This document shows, piece by piece, positions 22,266 through 34,460 of a stretch of 64,000 nucleotides of DNA; position 1 is the first letter of the stretch; every line of letters begins with the position of its first letter. The notes beneath the pieces were generated by a model. It was not told the origin of the DNA. It saw only the letters and a list, made by a program, of their open reading frames with translations, and made no database searches. Location: positions 31,041,596-31,105,595 of the forward strand of contig OZ024935.1 of NCBI GenBank assembly GCA_964017235.1, in the 5' to 3' direction. A program made the position numbers and the translations under genes. This DNA is from Sabellastarte sp. h YS-2021 (taxonomy: Eukaryota; Annelida; Polychaeta; Sabellida; Sabellidae).

Positions 22266-23374
22266 AACGGAGGCGAAAGTGCAGGGAATGGTGGAGGATG
22301 CCTGAGTGGCATTTTGTAGGTATGTCCACACTGCCAGGCTACTCCATAGGCCATGTGCCATTATTTTCTGCAGTGGTATGTTATTGTTGAATGCAAGTGT
22401 GGCGCCTGACCTACAAAATGTGTGGAAGCCGTGGCCAGTGGGAGATATTTTAAGATTAGCTAGTATCTATTTCCCTGATGCAAGTGTCAATGACTTGATT
22501 GAATGGTGGGTTTTTATTTGCAAATAATGGATCTAGTGCATAGAGTGGTCTGGAGGATAATAGAGCTTTCAAAGCTCTTACAGGGCAGTGCCAGTACTTT
22601 CCTATTTTTTGAAGTTGAATCACATGATGTGACTTGTTATCTTGCATGGGCTTACACCACTTTAATATCAAATAAACCCCTCGGGGTGCAAATATGATGT
22701 CCTGCCTCAAGAAATGTTTATTAGGGTCAAACTGGCTCAAGCTATGGGGGCTATGTTTGATACCCTTAAGAAGCCATAGAACGCAGTCAAAATATTGCTC
22801 TGAACAGGATGGGATCTGTTAAGTTGTCACATTGCTGGGAAATTAGATACAAAGTAGGTACATCAAAAACACCCCTGGGGGTGGGGCAAAAGGGGGAATG
22901 GAGGGATAATCCTCTGATGTATCTGACAGTTAGTGGATGGAAAACAGCTGAATGGTGAAGGTTATATAGTGAGGCCATAGTGAAAATGGATGAAAGGTAA
23001 TTTTTTATGACCTTGATCGACAGAGAATTTTGATGGAGGTATTCTAAGAATGTAAGCATATTATACAAGGTGATACTAACTGGTAGTTCATGAATATAAT
23101 GAAAGCTAGGTATCATTTGAAATGTGTCCTGTGAGCAGACGCTGTAGATGGTCTGTAAGCTTTCTGGATGATCTGCCAAGCTGAATCCAGGAGTTTGGTT
23201 GAAGAAGCAGTAGCTCCTGAAATTAGATAGACATATCAATGTAAAAATGCGATATGGGAATTTTGAACCATTGATAATTTTCTTTGAGATCCTGAAGAAG
23301 AAGTTTGTCAACAGCTTTGTCTGAAGATAATCTAGAGAGAAGGTCAGCAATTGAGTTATTATCACCCTTAACAT
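22266..23374 (-). pseudogene. Tyrosine recombinase, DIRS element B
   Basis: The N-terminal part (about 23110-22800) has the helical block YNMLTFLEYLHQNSL, then NYLSSIFTMASLYNLHH and RYIRGLSLHSPF. A second open piece (22740-22456) has YLILKWCKPMQ, then HVIQLQKIGKYWHCPVRALKAL. The C-terminal part continues in broken frames: TFCRSGATLAFNNNIPL near 22400, then AHGLWSSLAVWTYL, supplying a histidine and the probable nucleophilic tyrosine. In box II the usual H-x-F-R-R reads H-T-F-C-R after allowing for the frameshift, so the key arginine appears changed. It would have inserted the element DNA. Confidence 0.75.
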
Positions 23375-23710
23375 GATCTATTTGTATTTCAATGTCAAAA
23401 GTTGCAGTAATCATCCAGATGTTACGGATGCAGGCTGCTAAGAGGGTTCTTTGGTTTTACTGGTCTTTACCACTTGGACCACAGCAAGATTGTCACAATG
23501 AAACCTAAAAATGGAGTGTCTCCATTGGTTGACCCACACTCTCAAGGCCAGTAGAATGTTAATCATTTTCCAATGTACAATCCCCAACTTAAAGGTAAGG
23601 ATAGTATAGATGGGGGTGGCATAAACCTTCTTTCCCCAGACGCCCCCCAAGCCTGTAAGCAAGGCATCATTGTGCAGGGTATGTGGTTCTTGAATTGGGC
23701 GTTTTATCAA
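23223..23710 (-). pseudogene. RNase H domain, DIRS element B
   Basis: Two open frames make up this domain. The first (23710-23438) has HNDALLTGLGGVWGKKVY, then MINILLALRVWVNQW and HCDNLAVVQVV. The second (23414-23223) has IDHVKGDNNSIADLLSRL. The expected glutamate before MINILLALRVW is lysine here (HWKMIN instead of LEMLN), so the catalytic set is incomplete. A frame break separates the two halves. Confidence 0.75.
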
Positions 23711-23909
23711 GATGGCGGTGCCATTAAATTATGGGAGAAACTGAAGAAACCAGTGAATATCTTGCTTTATTTCTGTTGAGACCTGAAACTTATTTCTGTG
23801 AGTGTTCTGCCTAAAAGTGGCTAAAATCTGGTTAACAAACATGCGGGCTGTTTTTACACATTTATGTAACTAAAGTAATTTTCCTAAAAGGGATTGTAAT
23901 TGTTTTTTT

Positions 23910-24620
23910 TTAAATGAACCTTTTGGGGAGTATTTTTGCACATTGGTCGTGTATGGCTTCTATTTTTCCCTTATCAATACTTACAGTATTGTTTTCGAGA
24001 TCTATGCAAATACCCAAGCATGTGAGAGTACGGGTTGGTGGACTTCTTTTGTCATTGTTCATGGGGAGACCTAGTTCTTGCAGGAGGTCAGTAAGTGTGT
24101 CAAATGCTTGTTGAGCCTTAGATTTAGAATTAACTAAGATAAAATCATCAATGTAGGCAAAAGTTTTGAAGCCTTTATGCTTCATAATATGCATAATTAC
24201 ATCGGCCACTAATTGAAAAGATGAAGATCCATGGATCCAGCCGAAGGCCACCGCTAAATCCTGATAATATTGACCTTTCCAAGAGATTCCAAACTTAAGT
24301 GCATCACCAGAGTCCACCCTGAGGTTACGAAATGCTCTAGAAATATCAATCTTTGATATCTATAGTAGGGAACTTTAAAATGAATTCTTTCCCATCAAAG
24401 TGAAGCTTATCTACATTATCAATCAGGGATCCACCTTTTGCATAAGATAAGTTTAGAATGACTCTCCTCGTATCCAGATTGTACCAGATTTACCAGAATT
24501 AGGTCTGGTAAGCATGGTTGAACAGTGGAAATTTTTGGAAGGAACTTTGGAAAAAGGCCCCAAAATAGCTCCATGTGTTTTCCCTTTGTCGAGATATTGT
24601 TGAATAGCCTTGGGGTGTTA
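23910..24620 (-). pseudogene. Reverse transcriptase, DIRS element B
   Basis: The central part is a 135-codon frame (24317-23910) with VDSGDALKFGISWKGQYY at its beginning, then AFGWIHGSSSFQLVADVI, the catalytic FAYIDDFILV and a conserved CLGICIDLENNTVSIDKGK. The RT start, with a GKSGTIW-type block and then a K-L-x-F-D-G-K-E-F-I-L segment, lies in other frames at about 24620-24330. The YIDD motif is intact. One stop and at least two frameshifts lie before it. Confidence 0.8.
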
Positions 24621-25373
24621 AAGGGCTGAAAAATGATTGGATATAACAGTGTCATGGATACTATCCGGATTAGTAAGGGATAAAGGGAAGCCAAACTTTA
24701 GATATTGGATTATTCTCTGATCCGGATAATCTGCAATATATTTTTCCCAAGCAGGTAAGTTCAAGTTACTTTTAATAGGAAACCTAGCTTGCTTGTAATT
24801 TGGAAGACCTGTTGCTTTGATAATGTCAGCTATGTTTACAACTTGCTCAATTGTATCATAACCACAGTCCGTATCTGGGCCAATAAACTCAAAATTGGTT
24901 TCTTGTAAAGATAAGAAGCCCCTGCCCTTATCTTGATCGTTAAAATCTGTGATGTCTTTGGTATCATCCGACTTAATATGAACTTCAAAAAGTTTGGTTA
25001 AGGGATTAATATCAGATTGAATGCAGTCATCCTTTATATTTGTGTCAATGCCATCAACAATGTTTGACTCGACGCCATAGTCTCTAGGTCTGACTTTGTT
25101 CACAATCGCATTGGTTAACCTATCTTGCTTTTCCATGAGGTTGAGTATAATTCTGTCCATATACTTCTCATAAGACATGTCAAAATCATTAAAAATCTTA
25201 CAGTCCTGTTTAAAATTATGAGCAATGACCTCAGCATACATTTGAACTGATTTTGTTACTATTTGTGTTTTCAGTGGAAGATGAACCAACATGTTCTGGA
25301 TATACACAATTTGCAAAAAAATCACCAGGACATGTATCACAATGGAAAAGTTGACCAGGACCAAAAGCAGCAT
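24618..25373 (-). pseudogene. Linker region of DIRS element B
   Basis: A 251-codon frame between gag and RT. The N-terminal half is asparagine- and aspartate-rich with no motif. The C-terminal half carries ATGLPNYKQARFPIKSNLNL and then YLKFGFPLSLTNPDSI, which corresponds to ATGKHNYMSARIPVKSQLNV and LLVFGFPLDFN in element C and KFGFPLSLTHPD in element E. This block immediately precedes the RT in all three elements. Its role is unknown; it may be the N-terminal part of pol. Confidence 0.7.
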
Positions 25374-25979
25374 TACTCACTATATAGTAAAATCTCCTGT
25401 GTGACTCCCCGTCCATAGTTAAGAAGACAATGTGAACATAATAATTGGTTTCTTGGCAAAAATAGTACCAATTGGTATATTTTAAGATGGCATTATGATG
25501 GTTGGGAGCATGTGTACTTTAGTGGTCAACTACAGGCATGTCGAAACAGTTATGGGGACAAGACATTTGCTTCTGTTGATTCGCACATACCCATTGTTAT
25601 GCCCCTGTTATGCTGAGTGGCAACCTGGGTACAAAGTAATTCACCCTTAATAGTGGAAGCCCCGTCAGCTGGATAAGAAAACTGATTAACCATTTTCTGC
25701 AGGTTTGCAGAATCATATATACAACTATTATCAATGTACAACACATTATCATTATCATTCTGTACATCCACATGCAAGTTATCATTTAACACATTGTCAA
25801 ATAATTATCAAATACATCCATGCAATTATTACAACCAGTAGAGTGGCTATAAGTATCATGACTAAATTGCTGTATATCGTTACAACTATTGTTATCAAGT
25901 TCTTGAGATTCAAATTTATACAATTTATTGTCATTGTCCTGACCCCTGCGTCCAAGTGGTAGACCTAAGCCCTAACTAG

Positions 25980-26760
25980 AAGAGGTTGATGATTTTTCCT
26001 GCTTCTTATTCTTAAAGTTACATTTATTTACAGGATGTTTTCCTGTTGCGACCTTGCCTGCCACAAAAGCTACATTTGTGCTTGTATAAACCGCGGTGAC
26101 CTTCGCGTGTGCATGATCCTTCATTGAAGTATTTACAAAATTTCTTCTGGGATAGTGGAGCAGAATGTGAACCAATCATCAAAACTTGCGACACGCTTAA
26201 TCTGTTAAGTGCCCACTGTGTGGAGTCCCCAAGCCAGCTTCCCTTCTTCCAGCTCATGCATTGAGCAAGCTCAAGTATTTTTTACTGCAGTAAAGGGGAT
26301 AAAAACAGCATCTTTCATAGCTGCAATAACTTGAACTAGTGCCTGTCTAGCAATAACGTGGTCCTGCATGTGAAGAATGTTTGTTAACTGGTCTGCCACC
26401 CATTGTGGCATAGATAAGTCGTCATAGAGCAAGTGTTTTTTACCATTTGACCCATGGAAGCCCTCGTTGGGCCATCTGACTTCAGGGGAAGCTGAGACAG
26501 TATCATGCAATGTGGCTTACCTTGAGTGGATTCCTGCTTATTCTGACTGTCACAGGAAGCCAGGATGTTCGAGGCAGCCTGTGAGACACTTGGGAATCGT
26601 CTAATCATCTCTAAATTAGGCAAGACAGAGTCGTTTGGTAGGTTAGACAGACCACCCCTCATGTTGGCCTGTGGGTGATGACTCGAACCAGGATATTTGT
26701 TACACGGACGTGTAGTGTTGCTATGAGCAGTAGGGTGGAGGTCAGATATTATGGCTCAGA
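25980..26760 (-). pseudogene. gag with zinc knuckle, DIRS element B
   Basis: The parts in order are NDSVLPNLEMIRRFPSVSQA near 26630, LSMPQWVADQLTNIL near 26420, RQALVQVIAAMKDAVFIPF, then STQWALNRLSVSQ and finally FCKYFNEGSCTREGHRG with YKHKCSFCGRQGRN, a cysteine/histidine cluster that should bind nucleic acid. The parts are spread over three frames. Elements D and E show the same series of blocks, which defines the second DIRS subfamily of this window. Confidence 0.75.
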
Positions 26761-28129
26761 TATGCCATGTTTTGGTAACTGCATTTTATAACCTCAATCT
26801 TGCTTGTCAAAACATACAATGAAATTATACACATTTATCTCATATTTTGTGCATTTGGGGACTTTTTTGCAATGTTGTTGGCCATGTTTGGTTGGGGTGT
26901 ACTAAAATGCAGAGTCCCGAAATCGGTACAGTTTTGCATTGACAACCTCCCGATGTATATATTTTTGATACCAACCCATCCCTCCTTTAGATCAACTTTA
27001 CACATCAGTTCACACATCACAAAACCTTTGTAAAGACAGATTTCTATGAATAGTTTTAATATCCCAGAACCCCAGAACAAAACACATTTGAGCTATTTAC
27101 CATTCAGTCAATCAAAATTAAACAAGGAACATAAATACATCCTGTAAGGTTTATGTGAATAGTAACATTATTTTCATGATTTTATGTCATAATATGGCTG
27201 GAACATTTAGAGGATAGCTATGTTTTTTGTCTGAAAATTGATGTTGAGGCAATTTTGCTATCTCCCATATGTTGCTTATGATGCAAAGAGTAGTCAATTC
27301 CATTGCGTACTGGCGTTTCTCCTTTCACACAAGCACACACACAAAAATGCATTTTGTTTTGCTTAAAAGTCAATAGTCAATAGACTTTTTGTTAGAATAG
27401 CTAAACCATATAATTTGGCATGGATGGAGTATAGTGAGAAAAAAGAAGATAATCCAGAGAATTTACTCAGAAGAAGAAACAAGCAAGACAAGTTGGAAAC
27501 TACTTCAGCGAGGTTGCAGTGAACATCAAGGAATTTTCTTTCACAAATATTCACCTTCAAAAATTGCCACTATCTGACCTGGTCATAATTAATGAGACGA
27601 GCGAATGAGATTCATAGGATGCAGTTGGTGACAAAAATATGTACATGAGGATAATATTTGTACAAAAGTCTTGCACAAACCCTTTAATCTCGGAATCTGT
27701 AACAATTTTATTAAAGACCCTCCCTGAACTGAGACATCAAATTTTAACTTCAACGGCATGATATTTATTGACGGCGAAAATGTGAAATGTAAACATTTGA
27801 ATCAGATTTGTGAGGCAAATCTTGAAAACCATTGATCTTGTATATTGTTATGCATGTTTGAGTGTGAAACATATATACTTAGCCAAAAAAGAAACGGAAT
27901 ACATATTGTAATTTATTCTTTATAAAACGTGAGTTTCTTGTGGGTTAAGTATAACAATCTATGAGTATTTGAAACAGTAACTATTGAGCCATGATTGTAT
28001 CATTTCTTTCATTGCTATCAGCATTTGGGATTGGGTTTACTTTTGCACAAATGTAAATGGAACAAGAACACTTGAAAATTGCATACATAATACGTCTGCC
28101 AAGCATGTTATACTAGAAATTGTGTCAAT
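26761..28129. other. Non-coding, no gene seen
   Basis: AT-rich sequence upstream of element B, possibly including its 5' terminal repeat. No motif recognised. Confidence 0.45.
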
Positions 28130-28320
28130 ACGACACAATATATCCCTGGATGGAACATCGTGAAGTACATTAAAAATCTTTGTGATCCAGATCACTCTTA
28201 AAATTTGCTGGGATCTAATTTGGACCAAACGCATTTCTAATTTTTGCATGAAGTTTCAGGCAGTAGTATTTAATTGAACTAATAAACAAAAATATAAATG
28301 GGCAAACAACAAACAGACAA
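28130..28320. repeat. Interspersed repeat fragment
   Basis: Contains GATCCAGATCACTCTTAAAA, then GGGATCTAATTTGGACCAAA and a tail of AACAAACAGACAAA. This arrangement (GATCC-AGATCAC block, 'GGACCAA', then an (ACAAA)-rich tail) is shared with 28505-28645 and resembles a repeat that is very common in invertebrate genomes. The family is not identified. Confidence 0.5.
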
Positions 28321-28504
28321 AAAAACAGTCATGAATTTAACATACCTCTCATTAATAAGTGAAAGGGAAGATTTTACAGCACCTCCCCAGAAGAGATTTT
28401 GGTTCCTTGCGTGATCATGTGTTCATCAAAAAAGAAAGTATGCCTCCATCAACGTGTCAGACACGTATTATTAAAACAAAGGCATGTAATAATAAGTAAA
28501 CTGG

Positions 28505-28645
28505 AAAATTGCGACTTTTTGTGTAAAACTAGTGGTCCAGATTACTCTAAAAAATTAATGGGATCTAAATGGGACCAAGATCCATTTTTCAGAAAGATCT
28601 AAGTAGTGGCATTTACGAAATCCTGCTAACCAACACACAAACTGT
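28505..28645. repeat. Interspersed repeat fragment, second copy
   Basis: GTCCAGATTACTCTAAAAAA, then GGGATCTAAATGGGACCAAG and the ending AAATCCTGCTAACCAACACA run parallel to the copy at 28130-28320. Confidence 0.5.
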
Positions 28646-29799
28646 CATTAAACATGAAAGCAATACCTCATTGGAAGAAGTAAAGTACCCCTGTTTAGGT
28701 TTGGTAGGCATGCAAAACTGCACATGTACATTTTCTACATCACAGAAACATTTTAAGAAAGAGAAAGAAGTACATTGTGAAACTTGCAGTCGAAGGAATT
28801 GCATATTTGCATATTGGGGCATGAATTCCTTGTGATTAAATGTGATTACATCATGAATTACATTTCTGCCATTCATCATTTCTTTAGGCTATATGACATT
28901 TCAGATCAGTATCTAGATAATAGGAAAGTGCGGCTGTTTATTAACTCGGTGGCAATTGGTTCACCTTATCAGCCATGTTTCAAAAGTGTATTTTCAGTGA
29001 GTCATATGTTACAGGTTTCAGAATGTTGTGATCATATTCCAAACGGCTTCATATGTACAGTTATTTTTACTTGAGGCCTTCTTCAGTTTTTTTTAGAGTT
29101 TGTGGAATTTGGCACCACGTAGAAGAGATGCGCTTGACATTATACATCACCTAATGGTGGGTCAAGTGATATTTTTCTTACCCAGGTACAAATATTGTTG
29201 TTAGATGGCACAAGACTATGCAAAAATCATAGGCTGTTTAAGTGGTACATATCTGATGTTTTTGTGTCCTGTCAGAGTTTTGAGAAACATGATTCATATA
29301 CCAAACAATCAAGTTGACCAGCAACTTCTTTTGCCCAATAATTAATTCTACATCAGTTGAATTTGGGGTTTCATGCTTTTAGAAAGTCAAGAGCTTCGTA
29401 TGCCTCCAACCACAATGTGGACTTTGCAAAGCATTAAAGTACATGGGGTGGTACAATGACGCCATTTGGACCTATTTGCAAAATACCAACACAAGTTTTT
29501 TCTGTCATAGCTAAAACTTTTCAAAGCTCAAATGAGCTTCAACAATGCCTAAACAGTAGAATTTGTTGTTTTAATATGGTACTAATGTTTAAAAAGAGCC
29601 TAAATCTTGTTATTTGCTGGAGTATTCATGTATTATTTGGTACATACTGTTATGGTCCGTCATTTATAAACTCATGGCTTAATATAAAAGTGAAAAACTT
29701 TGGATTTTTCTTGAAAATCATAGTTAACATCTTAGATATATATGGTATCTTTTACTATGACATATTGTCATGTCATTGTCCGGAGTCCTTAGAATACTT
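28646..29799. other. Non-coding, no gene seen
   Basis: Several modest open frames (for instance 29456-30028) have no domain and run into the SINE; I do not consider them genes. Confidence 0.45.
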
Positions 29800-30025
29800 C
29801 GTCTTTATTTATTTGTGTGGGGTTTTACATCACTTTCAACACTGTACAGGTCATTTCATGACGAGTAGTTTTGTGGGCAGAGGAAACCAGTACATACAGT
29901 TGGTCAAGATTCTGTACTGTGAACTGCCGAACCTCCGAAAGCAACTACCAACTTTCCCACATAGGATCTGCAGTTTGAACCACCTCCCACTTCTGAGGTC
30001 TGAGTGTGTTACCACTGCGCCACCC
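29800..30025 (-). mobile_element. tRNA-derived SINE, copy S3
   Basis: Same family as S1 (35612-35844), with the tRNA-like head on the right and the tail TTTATTTATTT on the left. It is flanked by the exact 10-bp duplication TAGAATACTT at 29790-29799 and 30026-30035. The B box is degraded compared with S1. Confidence 0.85.
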
Positions 30026-30157
30026 TAGAATACTTATTCATTCTTGGTTCTATACTGACAACATTAAAAACCACTTCTATTTTTCACAACAAATTTATAA
30101 ACCTACGCTTTAGAATTGTAATAAGTTAATTTACCAGCAAATCTGGTTTACAATATT

Positions 30158-30863
30158 CTGATTTTAAAAGGTTTGATTTGGATTAGCTTTCACTCAATTT
30201 TCAGTTCGTTGGAGAGTCCATTTATTTCTTTATCTCCTGCTGTCTATTTCTTTTTGTCTCTGATTGTTTTTTGCGTTTATCATCCTAATCCCGTTTGTTA
30301 TTTCACATCACCTACTTCAATTACATCTGCAACTTTATCCTGATACAATTTACCAGTGTCTAATTTTTGTGAAATCATATATGTCGTTTAATTTATCAAG
30401 TATTATCTGATTTATTCTTAATTAGCTCTGACATCCTTGTGCTTTTTTCCTTTTTAACATTGTGTCAGCTTGTGTCAGGTGTGGCACACAAGATGTGAAA
30501 GTGGAGGGGGCTGATTTTAAAAGGTTTGATTTGGATTAGCTTTCACTCAATTTTCAGTTCGTTGGAGAGTCCATTTATTTCTTTATCTCCTGCTGTCTAT
30601 TCCTTTTTGTCTCTGATTGTTTTTTGCGTTTATCATCCTAATCCCGTTTGTTATTTCACATCACCTACTTCAATTACATCTGCAACTTTATCCTGATACA
30701 ATTTACCAGTGTCTAATTTTTGTGAAACCATATATGTCGTTTAATTTATCAAGTATTATCTGATTTATTCTTAATTAGCTCTGACATCCTTGTGCTTTTT
30801 TCCTTTTTAACATTGTGTCAGCTTGTGTCAGGTGTGGCACACAAGATGTGAAAGTGGAGGGGG
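30158..30863. repeat. 353-bp tandem duplication, two copies
   Basis: Positions 30158-30510 and 30511-30863 are almost identical (I see two base differences). The unit starts CTGATTTTAAAAGG and ends GTGGAGGGGG. It is non-coding. Either a very recent duplication or an assembly effect. Confidence 0.9.
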
Positions 30864-32294
30864 CTGCTAGCTATGGGAATAGTAAGTGGTTGTATCGTCC
30901 TATTTCTCTATCCTCCAAAGATTGGCCATTCTTGCAGGAAAAAACAATCACAAATCATCTGACACCACCTATGGCATATAAAGTCATTAAACACATTCTA
31001 CTGATAAATGCAATAAGTCGAGACAAGATACGGATACAAGAAATCACTTGACACAGAAAACTTCTTTCTTCTTACTGTTTCTCACAACTGGAGCTCTCTA
31101 TAATATCACAACTGACTGACAACACCAAGCCCAAAGACTGCAAATGTGATAGATGTGTCATTATAATTGTCATGGAAAAGTGATCTAATCCAGTCCAGTA
31201 ACCATTCCAGGGTGGTACTGGCCAGTAGATTATACACCAATTTACACATATATGAACTACATCTCCTCAGGTGACACATGACTACCACTGTAAATACATT
31301 ATATATATATAAGTAAACAAAATAAGGTATATTGGTCAATGCTTTTAAATTTGAATTAAGGTTGCAGATAACCATTGTACATTACTGACCATTTCTTTGC
31401 AAAAGAATAGGTTTTGAATACCATGAAATATGAAATTGATCATGAAAACTCAGTAACTGTTTATGTAAAATCATACAATAGTATTAGATGTAAAATAGAC
31501 TGTTTTCATATATTCTAAAGTAAATATTGACAAACATACAAAAACACAATTCTCAGTGCTCAGTTATTTTCAATTTTGATGTGAAGTAACTTTAATTTCA
31601 AGTAGAAAGTGGACAATCATTTGTTGTAGTACAAAAGAAGTGAAACATAGCAGTCTACATCCATTTAAAAGACATGTACACTACTCATCTAGCAAAATTT
31701 TAACCAGTGACGTGCCTTAAAACAAAGAAAGAACAAGAAGTATTTTTAACTGGAACAGTTTATCAAGTACCTTCAACAGTCATAATTTTAATATTGTCTA
31801 CAATACGCCTGGAAGACTTCACTAGTTGAAAAGTATCCATTGTTACAACAGCAAGGTTTTAAAGGTACTCAGAATGGTTTGCCATCCAGGTTGTATTTTT
31901 GATGAAATGGGTGATGTGGTTGTGTCTAACTGATTTTAGGATCGGAAAGACACGATATGAGTCTGGGCAATTGTAGTGCAGGAATATTAAGGTTTGGTAG
32001 GACCTCCACAATGCAGAGTACATCCCAACTTGTCTGGATTGGCCTCCCCACATGTCTCGGGGTAGGACAGTTTTTCAACATGATCAAACATAAAAGGTCT
32101 AGGACAAGTCAGAGAGACAAACAGACAAGCCGAATCTGGATATGATAGCCATTATGACAATGTATTAAAACTGGAGAAGTGTCAAGACTCACACCAATCA
32201 GACTGATTGTTTTGTGCAGTATGGATTTCTAGTCTGGATTTTACAAAATTAAGGCCCTTTTGCTTTTTATTGATTTGAACATTTTCACTCCGAT
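30864..32294. other. No recognised gene
   Basis: AT-rich. The minus strand at 32053-31859 has a 64-codon frame that I do not recognise. Because Harbinger pieces follow directly, some of this may be non-coding transposon sequence. Confidence 0.4.
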
Positions 32295-32531
32295 TTGCAG
32301 ACAAAGGACACATCAGGAACATTTAAACACATGAACAGCTCCTGCCACACAACCAACACATACACCACGGGCCCCACAACCACCCAGACTAAGAAGAAAA
32401 CCACCAACCCCCTGGGTTTTGCCATTGATACATCAAAGGAAATATTTTACAACAACCTTTTTGCTGGGTTGTATCAAAATGACATTCGAGTTTACCAGGA
32501 CTTTGTATGGATGCCCCCCTGCAGTTTTTAA
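32295..32531 (+). pseudogene. PIF/Harbinger transposase N-terminal fragment
   Basis: The end of this frame, with KEIFYNNLFAGLYQNDIRVY then QDFVWMPP, matches the N-terminal helical part of the transposase at 18006-19199 (GCYNNLLADLIHTDITEY then QNFVRMSS). A TTTGCAG acceptor-like site lies just upstream. A stop follows, and no DDE part is present, so it is a truncated relic. Confidence 0.7.
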
Positions 32532-32564
32532 CCTGGTTACATACACATCAGTACATACATTGAG

Positions 32565-32804
32565 AATCTCACTTGGGGTGTCCAGGCGCCACGGATGTCA
32601 GTCCTGACTCCAAGACAGTGTGTTAAATTTTTGTCATCTACCTTGTAACTGAAGTAGGGGACCAGTCTAATTTTCCTTATGCAGCTTGACCCAGGTCTTG
32701 GGGTCATGACCTGCCACCTTGACACGGTTGCTGGGGTTACTAATAAAGTTACATAATTGGTCACAGTATTTATTCTCAGACCAAGCTTGTGTTTCTGTCC
32801 TCAG
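32565..32804 (-). pseudogene. Harbinger-associated Myb-like DNA-binding fragment
   Basis: The minus strand reads AWSENKYCDQLCNFISNPSN, then RVKVAGHDPKTWVKLHKEN, a stop, then LLQLQGR, a stop and QKFNTLSWSQD. The spaced tryptophans and the WS-E-N-K pattern suggest the Myb/trihelix-type partner protein that PIF/Harbinger elements encode. It faces the transposase fragment at 32295-32531 head to head, as is common for these two genes. The assignment rests on position and composition, so it is moderate. Confidence 0.45.
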
Positions 32805-33269
32805 TTTTAATTTATAACACGAGAGACATGGATGAAAATTTTATTTTGAATCTAGTCTTAGTTTTTTATTGTTTTTAGGTTTTTAACTTGTAAATATGTA
32901 TATACATGAACGGTCACTTATTGCTGACTTTTAAATGAATGTGAACTGTTTTTTTATATTAATACTGGAGTGCTGTGTTTGTGATTGAAGGACTTTATGC
33001 ATCACACGCAGAGTGGAACTGACTTTAAGTTTTTGAATTGACAGAGTTGCAGCAAGACTTACTGGTCATCGAGACGACCTCAGGCTTTGCATGTTCACCT
33101 CGAAAGGATGGTCTAACCTATTTTCCTTTCCTAATTTAGCCATTCAACTTGAGCATTGAAGCCTGATCTCGTATCGACAGATCACTCAGTCTTGAGTGTA
33201 TTATATTGCAGTAAACTAAAACCCTTTTCAGAATTATCAGTTGAAAAATTCATAGAGTGAATTAGCAAT
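32805..33269. other. Presumed 5' region of DIRS element C
   Basis: No coding sequence. The gag start follows at 33270. The terminal repeat could not be recognised because it does not visibly match the 3' side. Confidence 0.4.
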
Positions 33270-34330
33270 ATGCCAGACAATAAACAATTATGTTAAAAGT
33301 GCAAGGTACAACACATACCCCCCACAGGAAAGAAATGCCAGCGTGTGTTTGAAAGTCAAGATCAAGAACATTTAAGTGATGCTGCTGTATCCAGCGGTGC
33401 TAGTGGGAAGAATGCACCTGACAGACAGCTGCTTCAACAACAGATTCTGGATCAACTGGAGTGAGTTAACAGACTTCTGGACCGGGTGGAGGATAGGATG
33501 GCAGGACCAACAACAGGGACTACACAAAAGTTAAGTAAAACATTGTAACATCTGCTGTAAAGAAAGATAAAGTCAAGAAAGCTTTACCAGTACTAAGTGA
33601 TTCATCCTCAGACGAAAGTGAAGTCCCAAGTCTATGTGTGTTAAAGTCAAGTAAATTACAAAGACGTGTTGACAGGAGAATTAGAACAAGATTCACAGTG
33701 TTCAGGTAATGAAATGCATTACAAGCATAAGTCAAAAAGGGGTGGAGATATTGAGGTGTCAGTGAAAAATAAAGTGACATGGCCACATGAACTGATTTTG
33801 GGGGGAGCTCAAAGACACAGGGTTTTGTACGACCAACTTTCATTAACTCAGGGGGTGCAGGGTTTCTGCAAAAACATACTAGAAGAAAGGTCACATGAAC
33901 GCAGAGAGGCGATGGTAGCATACATGAGCAACTTAATGGAAGGTGCTACTGACTTTTTGTGGCAATGTGCTAAAGCAGCACATGCAGTAATGCTCTGCAA
34001 AATGGAGAGAGGAGTCTTAAGCTGGGAAGACTCAGATCCTATCGATAGAATTCGCAGAGCGCATGAGCAAAAACACATAGTCAGTAACAAGTCCGGTTGG
34101 TCAAGAATGAGTGAAGCTAGTAGGAAGCTGTTGTTTTGCAAGGGCTACCTGTTGGGAAACTATACCCATAGTAAAGATCATGAATCGAATGGTAAACTTC
34201 AAAAACACGTTTGTGTGTTTTCTCTCAGGCAAACAACTGGGGCATCCTGAAAAGGATTGCATTCAAAAGGAAAATGTGGCAAAAAACGAGTGAGTGACCA
34301 CTCATCTTTTAGATGTAGCAGTCATATTGT
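33270..34330 (+). pseudogene. gag, DIRS element C
   Basis: From the ATG at 33270 the frame reads MPDNKQLC, stop, KCKVQHIPPTGKKC, a compact Cys/His motif. More stops follow near 33466 and 33546. The middle includes LSDSSSDESEVPSLCVLK; then the longest open part (33666-34250) has SKRGGDIEVSVKNKVTWPHE, YDQLSLTQGVQGFCKNILEE and AHAVMLCKMERGVLSWEDSD, followed by PIDRIRRAHEQKH. The C-terminal zinc knuckle (about 34130-34270) reads LFCKGYLLGNYTHSKDHESN, then KHVCVFSL and HPEKDC in other frames. Gag packages the element RNA. Confidence 0.8.
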
Positions 34331-34460
34331 AAAACAGAAACATAGTCAGAATCAATCTTGTGTTGTTAGTGAAATTGTTTAAACAATTGACAAACATACA
34401 TCAAACTCCAGTGCTGGCACTAATAAAGCTTTTAGAACCAGATTTATCTACAACTCACAA

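Larger units (their letters stand above)
22266..26760 (-). mobile_element. DIRS-type retrotransposon B
   Basis: The minus strand carries gag, linker, RT, RNase H and tyrosine recombinase in the DIRS order over about 4.5 kb. Its gag and linker resemble elements D and E rather than A and C. Many stops and frameshifts are present, and the recombinase box II has lost an arginine, so this copy is inactive. The boundaries are set by the last recognisable coding similarity; the terminal repeats were not identified. Confidence 0.85.

Noticed and set aside
29456-30028. 190-codon open frame
   Set aside because: Its last third is SINE sequence read in sense and the rest has no recognisable motif; chance frame.
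33520-34141. Minus-strand frames overlapping element C gag
   Set aside because: Shadows of the plus-strand gag gene.
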